A stretch of 50,250 nt of DNA from Nitrospirota bacterium (GTDB lineage: Bacteria > Nitrospirota > Thermodesulfovibrionia > Thermodesulfovibrionales > Magnetobacteriaceae): assembly GCA_015233015.1 (NCBI GenBank), contig JADFYO010000023.1, positions 1 through 50,250 of the forward strand, given 5' to 3'. Shown piece by piece: positions 7,956-16,658 of the stretch. Numbering within the stretch: the stretch's first letter is position 1; each line of letters begins with the position of its first letter. A program made the translations under genes and the position numbers. The notes under the pieces were generated by a model. It searched no databases and was not told where the DNA came from. It saw nothing but the letters and a program-made list of their open reading frames with translations.

Positions 7956-9205
7956 ACACGCCGCTTCTTATAATCCTCGCCGCCTTCATATTAAAAGAGT
8001 GTTTCGGATACTATCTCGAATATATAAACATCAGGCACATGAGGGCAAACGGTTCAACCGTTCCCGAGGAATTCAGGGAAGGCATTGATGCCGCCCTCTT
8101 AAAAAAGACATGCGATTATCAGATAGAAAATACGCGCTTTGGCATGGTCTCATCCATCTTTGATAACATAGTGGTTATCATATTTATCTTCGGCGGCCTT
8201 CTAAACGCATATAATTCATGGGTATTGTCGTTTAATTTATCATTTGTGTATTGCGGGGTAATTTATTTTCTTATGTTGAACTATGTGGAGACTGTCCTGT
8301 CTGTGCCGTTTAGTCTTTATCACACGTTTAAGATGGAGAAAAAGTATGGCTTTAATACGGCGACATTCAAAGTGTGGCTGACGGATTTGATTAAATCGCA
8401 GGGGATTTCGACAGTTCTGATGGGGGCGTTGATTGCGGCGGGATTATATATTATTAAGAGGTCGCCTGATTACTGGTGGCTATGGGTGTGGTGTGTGTTT
8501 TTTGTATTCAGTATCTTTCTCATGTATGTGTCTCCATATGTAATCGAGCCGTTGTTTAACAAATTTACGCCTATATCGGAAGACGCGGTGGTTCACAGGA
8601 TTCAAGAGGTGATGGACAAGGCGGGGATAACGGTTAAGAGTGTGTTTAAGATGGACGCCTCACGCCGCTCAAGGCATACAAACGCCTACTTCACCGGTAT
8701 TGGGAAGGTAAAACGCATTATTATATACGACACGCTTCTGGAAAAAGTGGACGCCGATGAGTTGGTTGCCATATTGGCACACGAGGCCGGGCACTGGAAG
8801 AAGCACCACCTGTTAAAACACATAGCCGCCTACGAAATCATAATGCTGGCAGGGTTGTATTGCTTTTTCATCGTACTGAAGTCAGACGCGCTGCTTAAGA
8901 TATTCAATATAGCCGTAGATTCGTTTTACGCAAAACTCCTGCTGTTGAGTTTTATCGCGGGCATAGTGATGTTTCCATTAAGACCGCTTTCAAACGCCAT
9001 ATCGAGGAGACACGAAAGGGAGGCCGACCGTTTTGCCGCCGCTCTGACAGGCCGTCCCGATAATATGATGTCTGCCCTCGTAAAGCTCGCAAAGGACAAT
9101 CTGTCAAATCTCTACCCTCATCCCCTGTATGTTGTGTTTCACTACAGCCACCCCCCGGCTGTGGAGAGGTTGAAATATCTGTCACAACTCAAGAAAAATA
9201 TTTGA
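7952..9205 (+). CDS. Ste24/CAAX-protease-like M48 membrane metallopeptidase
   Basis: The 417-residue membrane protein has several N-terminal membrane helices (Ste24-type N domain) and the zinc motif HEAGH at 277-281, with the third ligand probably Glu357 in RRHEREADRF. The late SHPP segment before RLKYL is also typical of M48A enzymes. In eukaryotes Ste24 trims prenylated proteins; bacterial members are thought to take part in membrane-protein quality control. The four-base ATGA overlap with the Hsp70-DUF3731 gene ties a membrane protease to two chaperone-like ATPases. Confidence 0.9.
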   Translation: MNTPLLIILAAFILKECFGYYLEYINIRHMRANGSTVPEEFREGIDAALLKKTCDYQIENTRFGMVSSIFDNIVVIIFIFGGLLNAYNSWVLSFNLSFVYCGVIYFLMLNYVETVLSVPFSLYHTFKMEKKYGFNTATFKVWLTDLIKSQGISTVLMGALIAAGLYIIKRSPDYWWLWVWCVFFVFSIFLMYVSPYVIEPLFNKFTPISEDAVVHRIQEVMDKAGITVKSVFKMDASRRSRHTNAYFTGIGKVKRIIIYDTLLEKVDADELVAILAHEAGHWKKHHLLKHIAAYEIIMLAGLYCFFIVLKSDALLKIFNIAVDSFYAKLLLLSFIAGIVMFPLRPLSNAISRRHEREADRFAAALTGRPDNMMSALVKLAKDNLSNLYPHPLYVVFHYSHPPAVERLKYLSQLKKNI

Positions 9206-9231
9206 CAAACCGGTCGTATAACTGATATATA
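9202..9231 (+). promoter_or_regulatory. Probable promoter for the secreted repeat-protein cluster
   Basis: TTGACA (9202-9207) overlaps the protease stop codon, and TATATA (9226-9231) follows after 18 bases. A second TATAAT at 9256-9261 lies nearer the gene but lacks a good -35 box at standard spacing. Either could drive the gene at 9305. Confidence 0.45.
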
Positions 9232-9304
9232 TAATTTACAATCATTTTGTTCGGGTATAATCGGGGTATGACTTTTCATCACTTAAAAATGGGAGGATTC
9301 AAAC

Positions 9305-11593
9305 GTGGGGAACGGGAAACTAATTAAAACAATAGTCTTTATCGTAGTTTCGTTAATGACAGTCGTTTGCCTTAGCGCGTCAGCATCAGCAAGTCAGACC
9401 ATTTGGACAACAGATCAGGGCAATGATTTCACGGTGACCTCGGACGGTGTGGTAAAAGGACTTAAAATAACGGCCAGTACCAGTGGAAGTTGTTACAGTA
9501 GTTTGAATTTTTCAGCTACTTTTGCGGATACATCGGTCGATGGAAGTGGAAATTTCACTGTATCCAAGAGTTGGAGTAGTACCGCAATAAGTGATTATGG
9601 CTCATATTCTCTTTCTGTTAATGGCAGCTTTACCAGCGCTACGACATTAACCGGTACATGGTCAGCAGGTTTTGGCATGTATTATAATAAAGTCTCCTGT
9701 TCCAACTCCGGAAGCGGCACATGGACAGCTACACCGTCAGGGGTATCTTATTATAACCTCAGCGTAACGAAATCCGGTGCTGGTTCGGGCACAGTAACAG
9801 CGTCAAGCGGGACACTCAGCTGGAGCGGCAGCACCGGAACAGCGGCCTACACGTCAGGCACATCGGTAACGCTAACAGCAACGGCCTCTTCCGGTTCAAC
9901 GTTTTCGGGTTGGTCGGGTTGTGATTCCACAAGCAGCTCTCAATGTACAGTTACGATGTCGGCGGATAAGTCTGTAACGGCAACATTTACGCCGTCATAT
10001 ACCCTGACTGTGACCAAATCCGGCACGGGTTCAGGCACGGTAACAGCGTCAAGCGGGACACTCAGCTGGAGCGGCAGCACCGGCACGGCGACCTACACGT
10101 CAGGAACGTCGGTAACACTAACGGCAACGCCTGATGCCGGTTCTGGTTTTACAAGTTGGTCAGGATGTAATTCGTCAAGCGGTTCTCAGTGTACCGTTTC
10201 TATGTCCGCGGCCAAAAGCGTAACGGCAACATTTACATCGTATTACACCCTGAGTGTAACGAAATCCGGCACGGGTTCAGGCACGGTAACAGCGTCAAGC
10301 GGGACGCTCAGCTGGAGCGGCAGTACCGGCACGGCGACCTACACGTCAGGAACGTCAGTAACACTAACGGCAACGGCTGATGCCGGTTCTGGTTTTACAA
10401 TTTGGTCAGGGTGTGATTCATCCAGCAGCACTCAGTGTACCGTTGCGCTTGTCTCGGCTAAGTCTGTAACGGCAATGTTTTCGTCGTTGTTTACATGGAC
10501 TGCGCAAACTGGCGCAGGCAGCAGAAATTGGACATCAGTAGCGTCCTCATCAGACGGGACAAAGCTCGTGGCTGCTGTTTCTGGTGGTTATATTTATACC
10601 TCAACCGATTCAGGCGCTACTTGGACTGCTCGCACTGGTGCCGGCAGCCAAAAATGGCGCTCAATAGCGTCCTCATCAGACGGGACAAAGCTCGTTGCTG
10701 TAACTTCTGGTGATCCTTATTTTCATTCTTATTATGGTTGTATTTATACCTCAACTGATTCAGGCGCTACATGGACTGCAAGCACATATACAAGCGGCCC
10801 AAATTGGTCGTCAGTAGCGTCCTCATCAGACGGGACAAAGCTCATTGCTATAGGTCAGACTAGTGGTCCTACAGGTCAGAATGTTTATGATATTTGGACC
10901 TCAACCAATTCAGGCGTTTCATGGACCATGCGATCAGGCAGCCAAGCTTGGAACTCAGTCGTGTCCTCATCAGATGGGACAAGGCTTGCCGCTTTGCTTA
11001 GTGATGGTTATATTTATACCTCAACCGATTCAGGTGCTACATGGAATAAGGAAACTGGAGCAGGCAGCCGAAATTGGTCGTCAGTCGCGTCCTCGTCAGA
11101 CGGGACAAAGCTTGCCGCTGTGGTTAGTAGTGGTGGTAATATTTATACAGGAGTATATACATATGACGCTGCCTCCGCGGCAATTGCGGCAATATATAAT
11201 CAATACGCCTCGTTTTTTGGATCGACATCTGGAGGCATATCTACGGGAACCTCCGGTTCAGCCACATATTATGTCCAGTGGTGTACCAACGGTGCCGCCA
11301 TTGTGGCCGGGGCGGACGGGACTTTGTATACGTATTATAACGGTACCTTTTATTCTTTAGGGGTAAGCTGGCAAACATTAGGCAAGGCTGCCTCGAAGAT
11401 TACCGCAATATATAATCAATACGCCTCATGGTTTGGCTCGACATCCGGGAGCATATATACAGGGACATCCGGCGGGGTCACATACTATGCCCAATGGTTT
11501 ACCAACGGCGCCGCCCTTGTGGCCGGGGCAGATGGAACTATGTACACTTATTATAATGGTACCTTTTACTCTTTAGGTGTGAGCTGGAAATAA
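9305..11593 (+). CDS. Secreted InlB-repeat and Asp-box propeller protein
   Basis: GTG start with GGGAGG at 9291-9296. The 762-residue protein has a signal peptide (KLIKTIVFIVVSLMTVVCL, cleavage near ASASA). A domain of about 115 residues (SQTIWTTxQGNDFTVTSDG onward) shared with the next gene comes first, then three InlB-type repeats with a WSGC...C pair. About five Asp-box blades (STDSGATW; one STNSGVSW) form a beta-propeller. The C-terminus holds two aromatic-rich modules ending LGVSW. Asp-boxes occur in sialidases and other propellers, but no catalytic residues can be recognised. Probably a cell-surface adhesin or binding protein. Confidence 0.85.
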   Translation: MGNGKLIKTIVFIVVSLMTVVCLSASASASQTIWTTDQGNDFTVTSDGVVKGLKITASTSGSCYSSLNFSATFADTSVDGSGNFTVSKSWSSTAISDYGSYSLSVNGSFTSATTLTGTWSAGFGMYYNKVSCSNSGSGTWTATPSGVSYYNLSVTKSGAGSGTVTASSGTLSWSGSTGTAAYTSGTSVTLTATASSGSTFSGWSGCDSTSSSQCTVTMSADKSVTATFTPSYTLTVTKSGTGSGTVTASSGTLSWSGSTGTATYTSGTSVTLTATPDAGSGFTSWSGCNSSSGSQCTVSMSAAKSVTATFTSYYTLSVTKSGTGSGTVTASSGTLSWSGSTGTATYTSGTSVTLTATADAGSGFTIWSGCDSSSSTQCTVALVSAKSVTAMFSSLFTWTAQTGAGSRNWTSVASSSDGTKLVAAVSGGYIYTSTDSGATWTARTGAGSQKWRSIASSSDGTKLVAVTSGDPYFHSYYGCIYTSTDSGATWTASTYTSGPNWSSVASSSDGTKLIAIGQTSGPTGQNVYDIWTSTNSGVSWTMRSGSQAWNSVVSSSDGTRLAALLSDGYIYTSTDSGATWNKETGAGSRNWSSVASSSDGTKLAAVVSSGGNIYTGVYTYDAASAAIAAIYNQYASFFGSTSGGISTGTSGSATYYVQWCTNGAAIVAGADGTLYTYYNGTFYSLGVSWQTLGKAASKITAIYNQYASWFGSTSGSIYTGTSGGVTYYAQWFTNGAALVAGADGTMYTYYNGTFYSLGVSWK

Positions 11594-11625
11594 ATAATAT
11601 ATATGGATGAAGGGAGGATTCAATC

Positions 11626-13497
11626 GTGATTAACAGGAAATTAAGTAAAACCGTAGCAGCCGTCGTGGTTTCGTTACTAACAGTCTTTTGTCTTAGCGGG
11701 TTAGCGTCTGCAAGTCAAACCATTTGGACAACAAGCCAGGGCAATGATTTTACGGTGACCTCGGACGGTGTGGTAAAAGGTCTTACTATAAAAGCTAGTG
11801 CCAGTGGAGGTTGTTACAATGGTCTTAGTTTTTCAGCTACGTTTGCGGATACATCAGTCGATGGAAGTGGAAATTTTACAGCAAGCAGGAGTTGGAGTGT
11901 CAGCTTAGATGGCTCATATTCTCTTTCTGTTAAGGGCAATTTTTCCAGCGGTACGACAATAACCGGTACATGGACTGCCGGTCACTACATGTCTTATGGT
12001 GGTGTCTCTTGTTCCGACTCCGGAAGCGGCACATGGACCGCTACATCGACAGGGGTATCTTCATATACCCTGAGCGTAACGAAAGCCGGCACGGGTTCAG
12101 GCACAGTAACAGCGTCAAGCGGTTCTCTCAGCTGGAGCGGCAGCACCGGCACGGCGGCCTACACGTCAGGCACGTCGGTAACGCTAACGGCGGCGGCCTC
12201 GGACAACTCTACTTTTACCAGTTGGTCGGGTTGTGATTCCACAAGCGGTTCTCAATGTACGGTTACGATGTCGGCGGATAAGTCTGTATCAGCGGCATTT
12301 ACAATACCTTACACTTACACATGGACTAAGCATGGTTCCGGCAGCCAAAATTGGTATTTGGTCGCGTCCTCCTCAGACGGAACAAAGCTCGTTGCCGCAG
12401 TTGAAGGTGGTTATATTTATACATCAACCGATTCAGGCGCTACGTGGACTCAGCAAACGAGCGCAGGCAGTCGAACTTGGAGATCTGTGGCGTCCTCCTC
12501 AGACGGGGCAAAGCTCGTTGCTACAGTTGAAGATGGTTATATTTATACCTCAACCGATTCAGGCGCTACATGGACTCAGAGAACTGGTGCAGGCAGCCAA
12601 AAATGGTGGTCAGTGGCGTCCTCCACAGACGGGACCAAGCTCGCTGCTGTAGTTTATGGCGGTTATATTTATACCTCAACCGATTCAGGTGCTACATGGG
12701 CTCAGAGAACTGGTACCGGCAGCCGAATTTATAGATCAGTGGCGTCCTCGTCAGACGGGACCAAGCTCGCTGCTGCAGTTGAAGGTGGTTATATATATAC
12801 TTCAACCGATTCAGGTGCTACATGGACTGAGCGAACTGGTGCAGGCGGAAAAAACTGGCATTCGGTAGCGTCCTCGTCAGACGGGACCAAGCTCGCTGCT
12901 GTGGTTTATGGTAGTTATATATATACCTCAACCGATTCAGGTGCTACATGGACTCAGCAAACTGGTCCCGGCAGCCAATCCTGGCATTCGGTATCGTCCT
13001 CTTCGGACGGGACAAAACTCATTGCTGCGGTTTATGGTGGTTATATTTATACAGGAGACTACAGCATTGTCTATGCCTCCGCGGCAATTACCGCAATATA
13101 TAATCAATATGCCTCGTGGTTCGGGTCAACATCCGGGAGCGTAGGCACGGGAACTTCCGGTTCAACTACATACTACTATCAATGGTTTACCAACGGCGCC
13201 GCCCTTGTGGCCGGGGCGGACGGGACTTTGTACACGTATTATAACGGTACCTTGTACTCTTTAGGGATAAGCTGGCAGACATTTGGTAAGGCAGTCTCGA
13301 AGATTAACGAAATCTTCAGTCAATATGCCTCGTGGCTTGGGTCAACATCCGGGAGCATAGGCACGGCAACGTCAGGCGGCAGTACATACTATTATCAATG
13401 GTTTACCAACGGGGCCGCAATTGTAGCCGGGGCAGACGGGGCTATGTATACTTATTATAATGGTAGCTTGTACTCTTTAGGGGCGAGTTGGCGATAA
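11626..13497 (+). CDS. Secreted protein with 126-bp-repeat Asp-box propeller
   Basis: GTG start with GGGAGG 8-9 bases upstream, only 32 bases after its paralogue. The 623-residue product has a signal peptide ending near SGLASA, the same SQTIWTTSQGNDFTVTSDG N-terminal domain and one InlB-type repeat. Six or seven near-identical 42-residue blades follow (VASSSDGTKLxAAVxGGYIY then TSTDSGATWT), then the paired aromatic C-terminal modules. The blades are so similar in DNA that copy number may vary by recombination. Function unknown; a surface binding protein is likely. Confidence 0.85.
   Translation: MINRKLSKTVAAVVVSLLTVFCLSGLASASQTIWTTSQGNDFTVTSDGVVKGLTIKASASGGCYNGLSFSATFADTSVDGSGNFTASRSWSVSLDGSYSLSVKGNFSSGTTITGTWTAGHYMSYGGVSCSDSGSGTWTATSTGVSSYTLSVTKAGTGSGTVTASSGSLSWSGSTGTAAYTSGTSVTLTAAASDNSTFTSWSGCDSTSGSQCTVTMSADKSVSAAFTIPYTYTWTKHGSGSQNWYLVASSSDGTKLVAAVEGGYIYTSTDSGATWTQQTSAGSRTWRSVASSSDGAKLVATVEDGYIYTSTDSGATWTQRTGAGSQKWWSVASSTDGTKLAAVVYGGYIYTSTDSGATWAQRTGTGSRIYRSVASSSDGTKLAAAVEGGYIYTSTDSGATWTERTGAGGKNWHSVASSSDGTKLAAVVYGSYIYTSTDSGATWTQQTGPGSQSWHSVSSSSDGTKLIAAVYGGYIYTGDYSIVYASAAITAIYNQYASWFGSTSGSVGTGTSGSTTYYYQWFTNGAALVAGADGTLYTYYNGTLYSLGISWQTFGKAVSKINEIFSQYASWLGSTSGSIGTATSGGSTYYYQWFTNGAAIVAGADGAMYTYYNGSLYSLGASWR
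12322..13054 (+). repeat. Tandem 126-bp repeats encoding propeller blades
   Basis: The sequence GGTTATAT recurs at about 12409, 12535 and 12661 and onward at a strict 126-base period (42 codons), with high nucleotide identity between units. Boundaries are approximate. Confidence 0.85.
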
Positions 13498-13501
13498 ATA
13501 A

Positions 13502-13515
13502 AGGGCATAAGCCCT
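13502..13515 (+). promoter_or_regulatory. Conserved short hairpin upstream of a ribosome-binding site
   Basis: AGGGC-ATAA-GCCCT lies between two secreted-protein genes, about eight bases before AGGAGG (13524-13529). The same hairpin precedes the gene at 16659. It may affect translation or mRNA stability, or be part of a duplicated leader. Confidence 0.45.
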
Positions 13516-13536
13516 GAGACATAGGAGGATTCAAAC

Positions 13537-16500
13537 GTGGGTAGCGGAAAACTAATTAAAACAGTAATCTTCATAGTAGTTTCGTTAATAACAGTCATTT
13601 GCTTTAGCGCGTCAGCATCAGCGGCATTGACAAGCGGCAACTGGAGCTGGGTGGATTCCAGTTCCGGCTCAACTATGACATTTACTGTGGCGAATAACAC
13701 TTTCAGCTCAGTCAGTGTAAAACTATTGCTGGATGGGACGTGCAGCGGTTCTGCCACAGCTTATACATATCAGGTTACCGCCAGCGGTGTAACATGGAGT
13801 GGCAGCAGTTTTACTCTTAGCGCATCAAATCTTACCTGCTCGCCTTTTTGTTCTAATCTTGGCGATAGTTTAACGATGTCGGGAACTGTCAACTCAGACA
13901 GCGGCATTACCGGCACAGTTGCAGGAAGCAAACAAAACTTCACTTGCAGCACTAGTCATAATTATTCCTTTACGGCTGCTCCCGGTACTATCCTGAGCAT
14001 AACGAGGGCAGGCACAGGTTCAGGCGATGTAACAGCGTCAAGCGGAACTCCCAGTTGGAGCAACAGCACCGGAGCTGCCATCATCTACGCATCAGGCACA
14101 TCGGTAACGCTAACGGCGACGCCTAATTCCAGTTCTACTTTTACGTCATGGTCAGGGTGTGATTCGACAAGCGGTTCACAATGCACTGTTGTCATGTCAG
14201 CGGCTAAAAGTGTAACGGCAACATTTACGGCCCTGCCTGTCCTGACTGTAACGAAATCAGGCGCGGGTACAGGCACAGTAACAGCGTCAAGTGGCACTCT
14301 CAGTTGGAGCGGCAGCACCGGCACTGCTACCTATGCGCCAGGCACATCTGTAACGCTGACGGCAACGGCTGATGCCGATTCTACTTTTAAAAGTTGGTCA
14401 GGGTGTGATTCGTCAAGCGGTTCTCAGTGTACCGTCACGGTGTCATCAAGTAAGTCTGTAACGGCAACGTTTACGTCTTTTTGGACTCAGCAAACTGGTC
14501 CGGGCGAAGAACATTGGAAATCAGTAGCGTCCTCATCAGACGGGACAAAGCTCGTTGCCGCGGATGGTGGTTCTCATGGTAATTATGATGGTTATATATA
14601 TACGTCAACCGATTCAGGCGCTACATGGACTCAGCGAAATAGTGCTTACAGCGAATGGAAATCAGTAGCGTCCTCATCAGACGGGACAAAGCTTGTTGCC
14701 GCGAATGATTATGGTAACGGTGATATATATACGTCAACCGATTCAGGTGCTACGTGGACTAAGCGAACTGGCGTAGGCAGCGGAACTAATGCTTCAATAG
14801 CATCCTCATCAGACGGGACAAAACTCGCTGCGGCCGGTAATGGTTATATATATACGTCAACCGATTCAGGTGCCACATGGACGGCGAGAACTGGTGCGGG
14901 CAGCCAAAAATGGTATTCGGTTGCGTCCTCATCGGACGGGACAATGCTCGTCGCAGCAGTTTATGGTGGTTATGTATATACGTCAACCGATTCAGGTACC
15001 ACATGGACGGCGCAAACTGGTGCGGGCAGCCAGAATTGGTATTCGGTATCGTCCTCATCAGACGGGACAAAGCTAGTTGCAGCAGTTAATGGTGGTTATA
15101 TATATACATCAACCGATTCAGGTGCTACATGGACTAAGCAAACAAGTGCGGGCAGCCAAAATTGGCAATCAGTAGCATCCTCATCAGGTGGGGCAAATCT
15201 TGTTGCCGCTGGTAATGGTTATATATATACGTCAACCGACGCAGGCGCTACATGGACTAAGCAAACAAGTGCTGGCAGTCAAAATTGGCAATCAGTAGCG
15301 TCCTCATCAGATGGGTCAAAGCTTGTTGCTGCGAGTGGTGGTGATGGTTGGGGTTATATTTATACAGAAGTAAATGCAGTCTATGGCGACGCCGCCTCCG
15401 CGGCAATTACAGCAATCTATAATCAATATGCCTCGTGGTTTGGCTCAACAACCGGAGGTATGTCTTCGGGAACATCCGGTTCAGGCACATACTATGTCCA
15501 ATGGTTTACAAACGGTGCCGCCCTTATGGCCGGACCAGACGGTACTTTGTACACTTATTATAACGGCACATTTTATTCTTTAGGAGTGAGCTGGCAGACA
15601 TTCGGCAAGGCAGCCGCGAAGATTAACGAAATCTTCAGTCAATATGCCTCATGGCTTGGGTCAAAATCCGGAAACATATCTACGGGAACATCAGGCGGGG
15701 TCACATACTATGCCCAATGGTTTAGCAACGGTGCCGCTATAGTGGCCGGGGCAGACGGGGCTATGTATACTTACTATAATGGCAATCTTTACTCTTTGGG
15801 GGTGAGATGGTATGAACTTAATACGCTGACTGTAACGAAATCAGGCACGGGTTCAGGCACAGTAACGGCGTCAAGCGGCACTCTAAGCTGGAGCGGGAGC
15901 ACGGGCACGGCCTCATACCAATCAGGCACATCTGTAACGCTGACGGCAGCGGCCTCGTCCGGTTCTTTGTTTACAAGCTGGTCGGGGTGTGATTCATCAA
16001 GTGGAAATCAGTGTACCGTTGCGATGTCATCAGCTAAAAGCGTAACGGCAACATTTACAACAACGCCGTCATATTCATTGAGCGTAACGAAATCCGGCAC
16101 AGGTTCAGGAACTGTAACGGCGTCAAGCGGCACTCTGAGTTGGAGCGGGAGCACGGGCACGGCCTCATACCAATCAGGGACATCGGTAACGCTGACGGCG
16201 GCGGCTTCATCCGGTTCCACTTTTACGTCATGGTCGGGGTGCGATTCGACAAGCGGCTCACAGTGTACTGTTACTATGTCATCGGTAAAGTCTGTAACGG
16301 CAACGTTTACGACAACGCCGTCATATACTCTGACTCTGACAAAAAGTGGATACTCAGGATGTGACATGACACCGTCAAGCGGCACTCTGAGCTGGAGCGG
16401 GAGCACGGGCACGGCCTCATACCAATCAGGTACATCCGTAAATATACAGTCAAGCTGTCATTCCCTGATCTGTAGTTACTCATGGTCGGGGTGCGATTCA

Positions 16501-16575
16501 TCAAGCGGCTCACAGTGTACTGTTACTATGTCATCTGATAAGTCTATATCGGTCTCATTGAGTTGTACTATCTAA
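13537..16575 (+). CDS. Secreted 1012-residue InlB-repeat/Asp-box protein
   Basis: GTG start with AGGAGG upstream. Signal peptide KLIKTVIFIVVSLITVICF, cleavage near SASAA. Order: a unique N-terminal domain of about 120 residues, two InlB-type repeats, about seven Asp-box blades (TSTDSGATWT), the paired aromatic modules, and then three further InlB-type repeats, the last degenerate (SYSWSGCDSSSG). This is the only member in which the aromatic pair is not at the C-terminus, so the last three repeats look like a later addition or a recombination product. No enzymatic motif is visible. Confidence 0.83.
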   Translation: MGSGKLIKTVIFIVVSLITVICFSASASAALTSGNWSWVDSSSGSTMTFTVANNTFSSVSVKLLLDGTCSGSATAYTYQVTASGVTWSGSSFTLSASNLTCSPFCSNLGDSLTMSGTVNSDSGITGTVAGSKQNFTCSTSHNYSFTAAPGTILSITRAGTGSGDVTASSGTPSWSNSTGAAIIYASGTSVTLTATPNSSSTFTSWSGCDSTSGSQCTVVMSAAKSVTATFTALPVLTVTKSGAGTGTVTASSGTLSWSGSTGTATYAPGTSVTLTATADADSTFKSWSGCDSSSGSQCTVTVSSSKSVTATFTSFWTQQTGPGEEHWKSVASSSDGTKLVAADGGSHGNYDGYIYTSTDSGATWTQRNSAYSEWKSVASSSDGTKLVAANDYGNGDIYTSTDSGATWTKRTGVGSGTNASIASSSDGTKLAAAGNGYIYTSTDSGATWTARTGAGSQKWYSVASSSDGTMLVAAVYGGYVYTSTDSGTTWTAQTGAGSQNWYSVSSSSDGTKLVAAVNGGYIYTSTDSGATWTKQTSAGSQNWQSVASSSGGANLVAAGNGYIYTSTDAGATWTKQTSAGSQNWQSVASSSDGSKLVAASGGDGWGYIYTEVNAVYGDAASAAITAIYNQYASWFGSTTGGMSSGTSGSGTYYVQWFTNGAALMAGPDGTLYTYYNGTFYSLGVSWQTFGKAAAKINEIFSQYASWLGSKSGNISTGTSGGVTYYAQWFSNGAAIVAGADGAMYTYYNGNLYSLGVRWYELNTLTVTKSGTGSGTVTASSGTLSWSGSTGTASYQSGTSVTLTAAASSGSLFTSWSGCDSSSGNQCTVAMSSAKSVTATFTTTPSYSLSVTKSGTGSGTVTASSGTLSWSGSTGTASYQSGTSVTLTAAASSGSTFTSWSGCDSTSGSQCTVTMSSVKSVTATFTTTPSYTLTLTKSGYSGCDMTPSSGTLSWSGSTGTASYQSGTSVNIQSSCHSLICSYSWSGCDSSSGSQCTVTMSSDKSISVSLSCTI

Positions 16576-16613
16576 AGGCAATGGTTTCGTCGTCAGGTGA
16601 GCGGAGATAAATA

Positions 16614-16629
16614 CAGGGCATAAGCCCTG
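16614..16629 (+). promoter_or_regulatory. Second copy of the conserved leader hairpin
   Basis: CAGGGC-ATAA-GCCCTG is the same hairpin as at 13502-13515, one pair longer, again close upstream of a purine-rich ribosome-binding region. Confidence 0.45.
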
Positions 16630-16658
16630 AAATACAGGAGATATAGGATGATGAAAAT

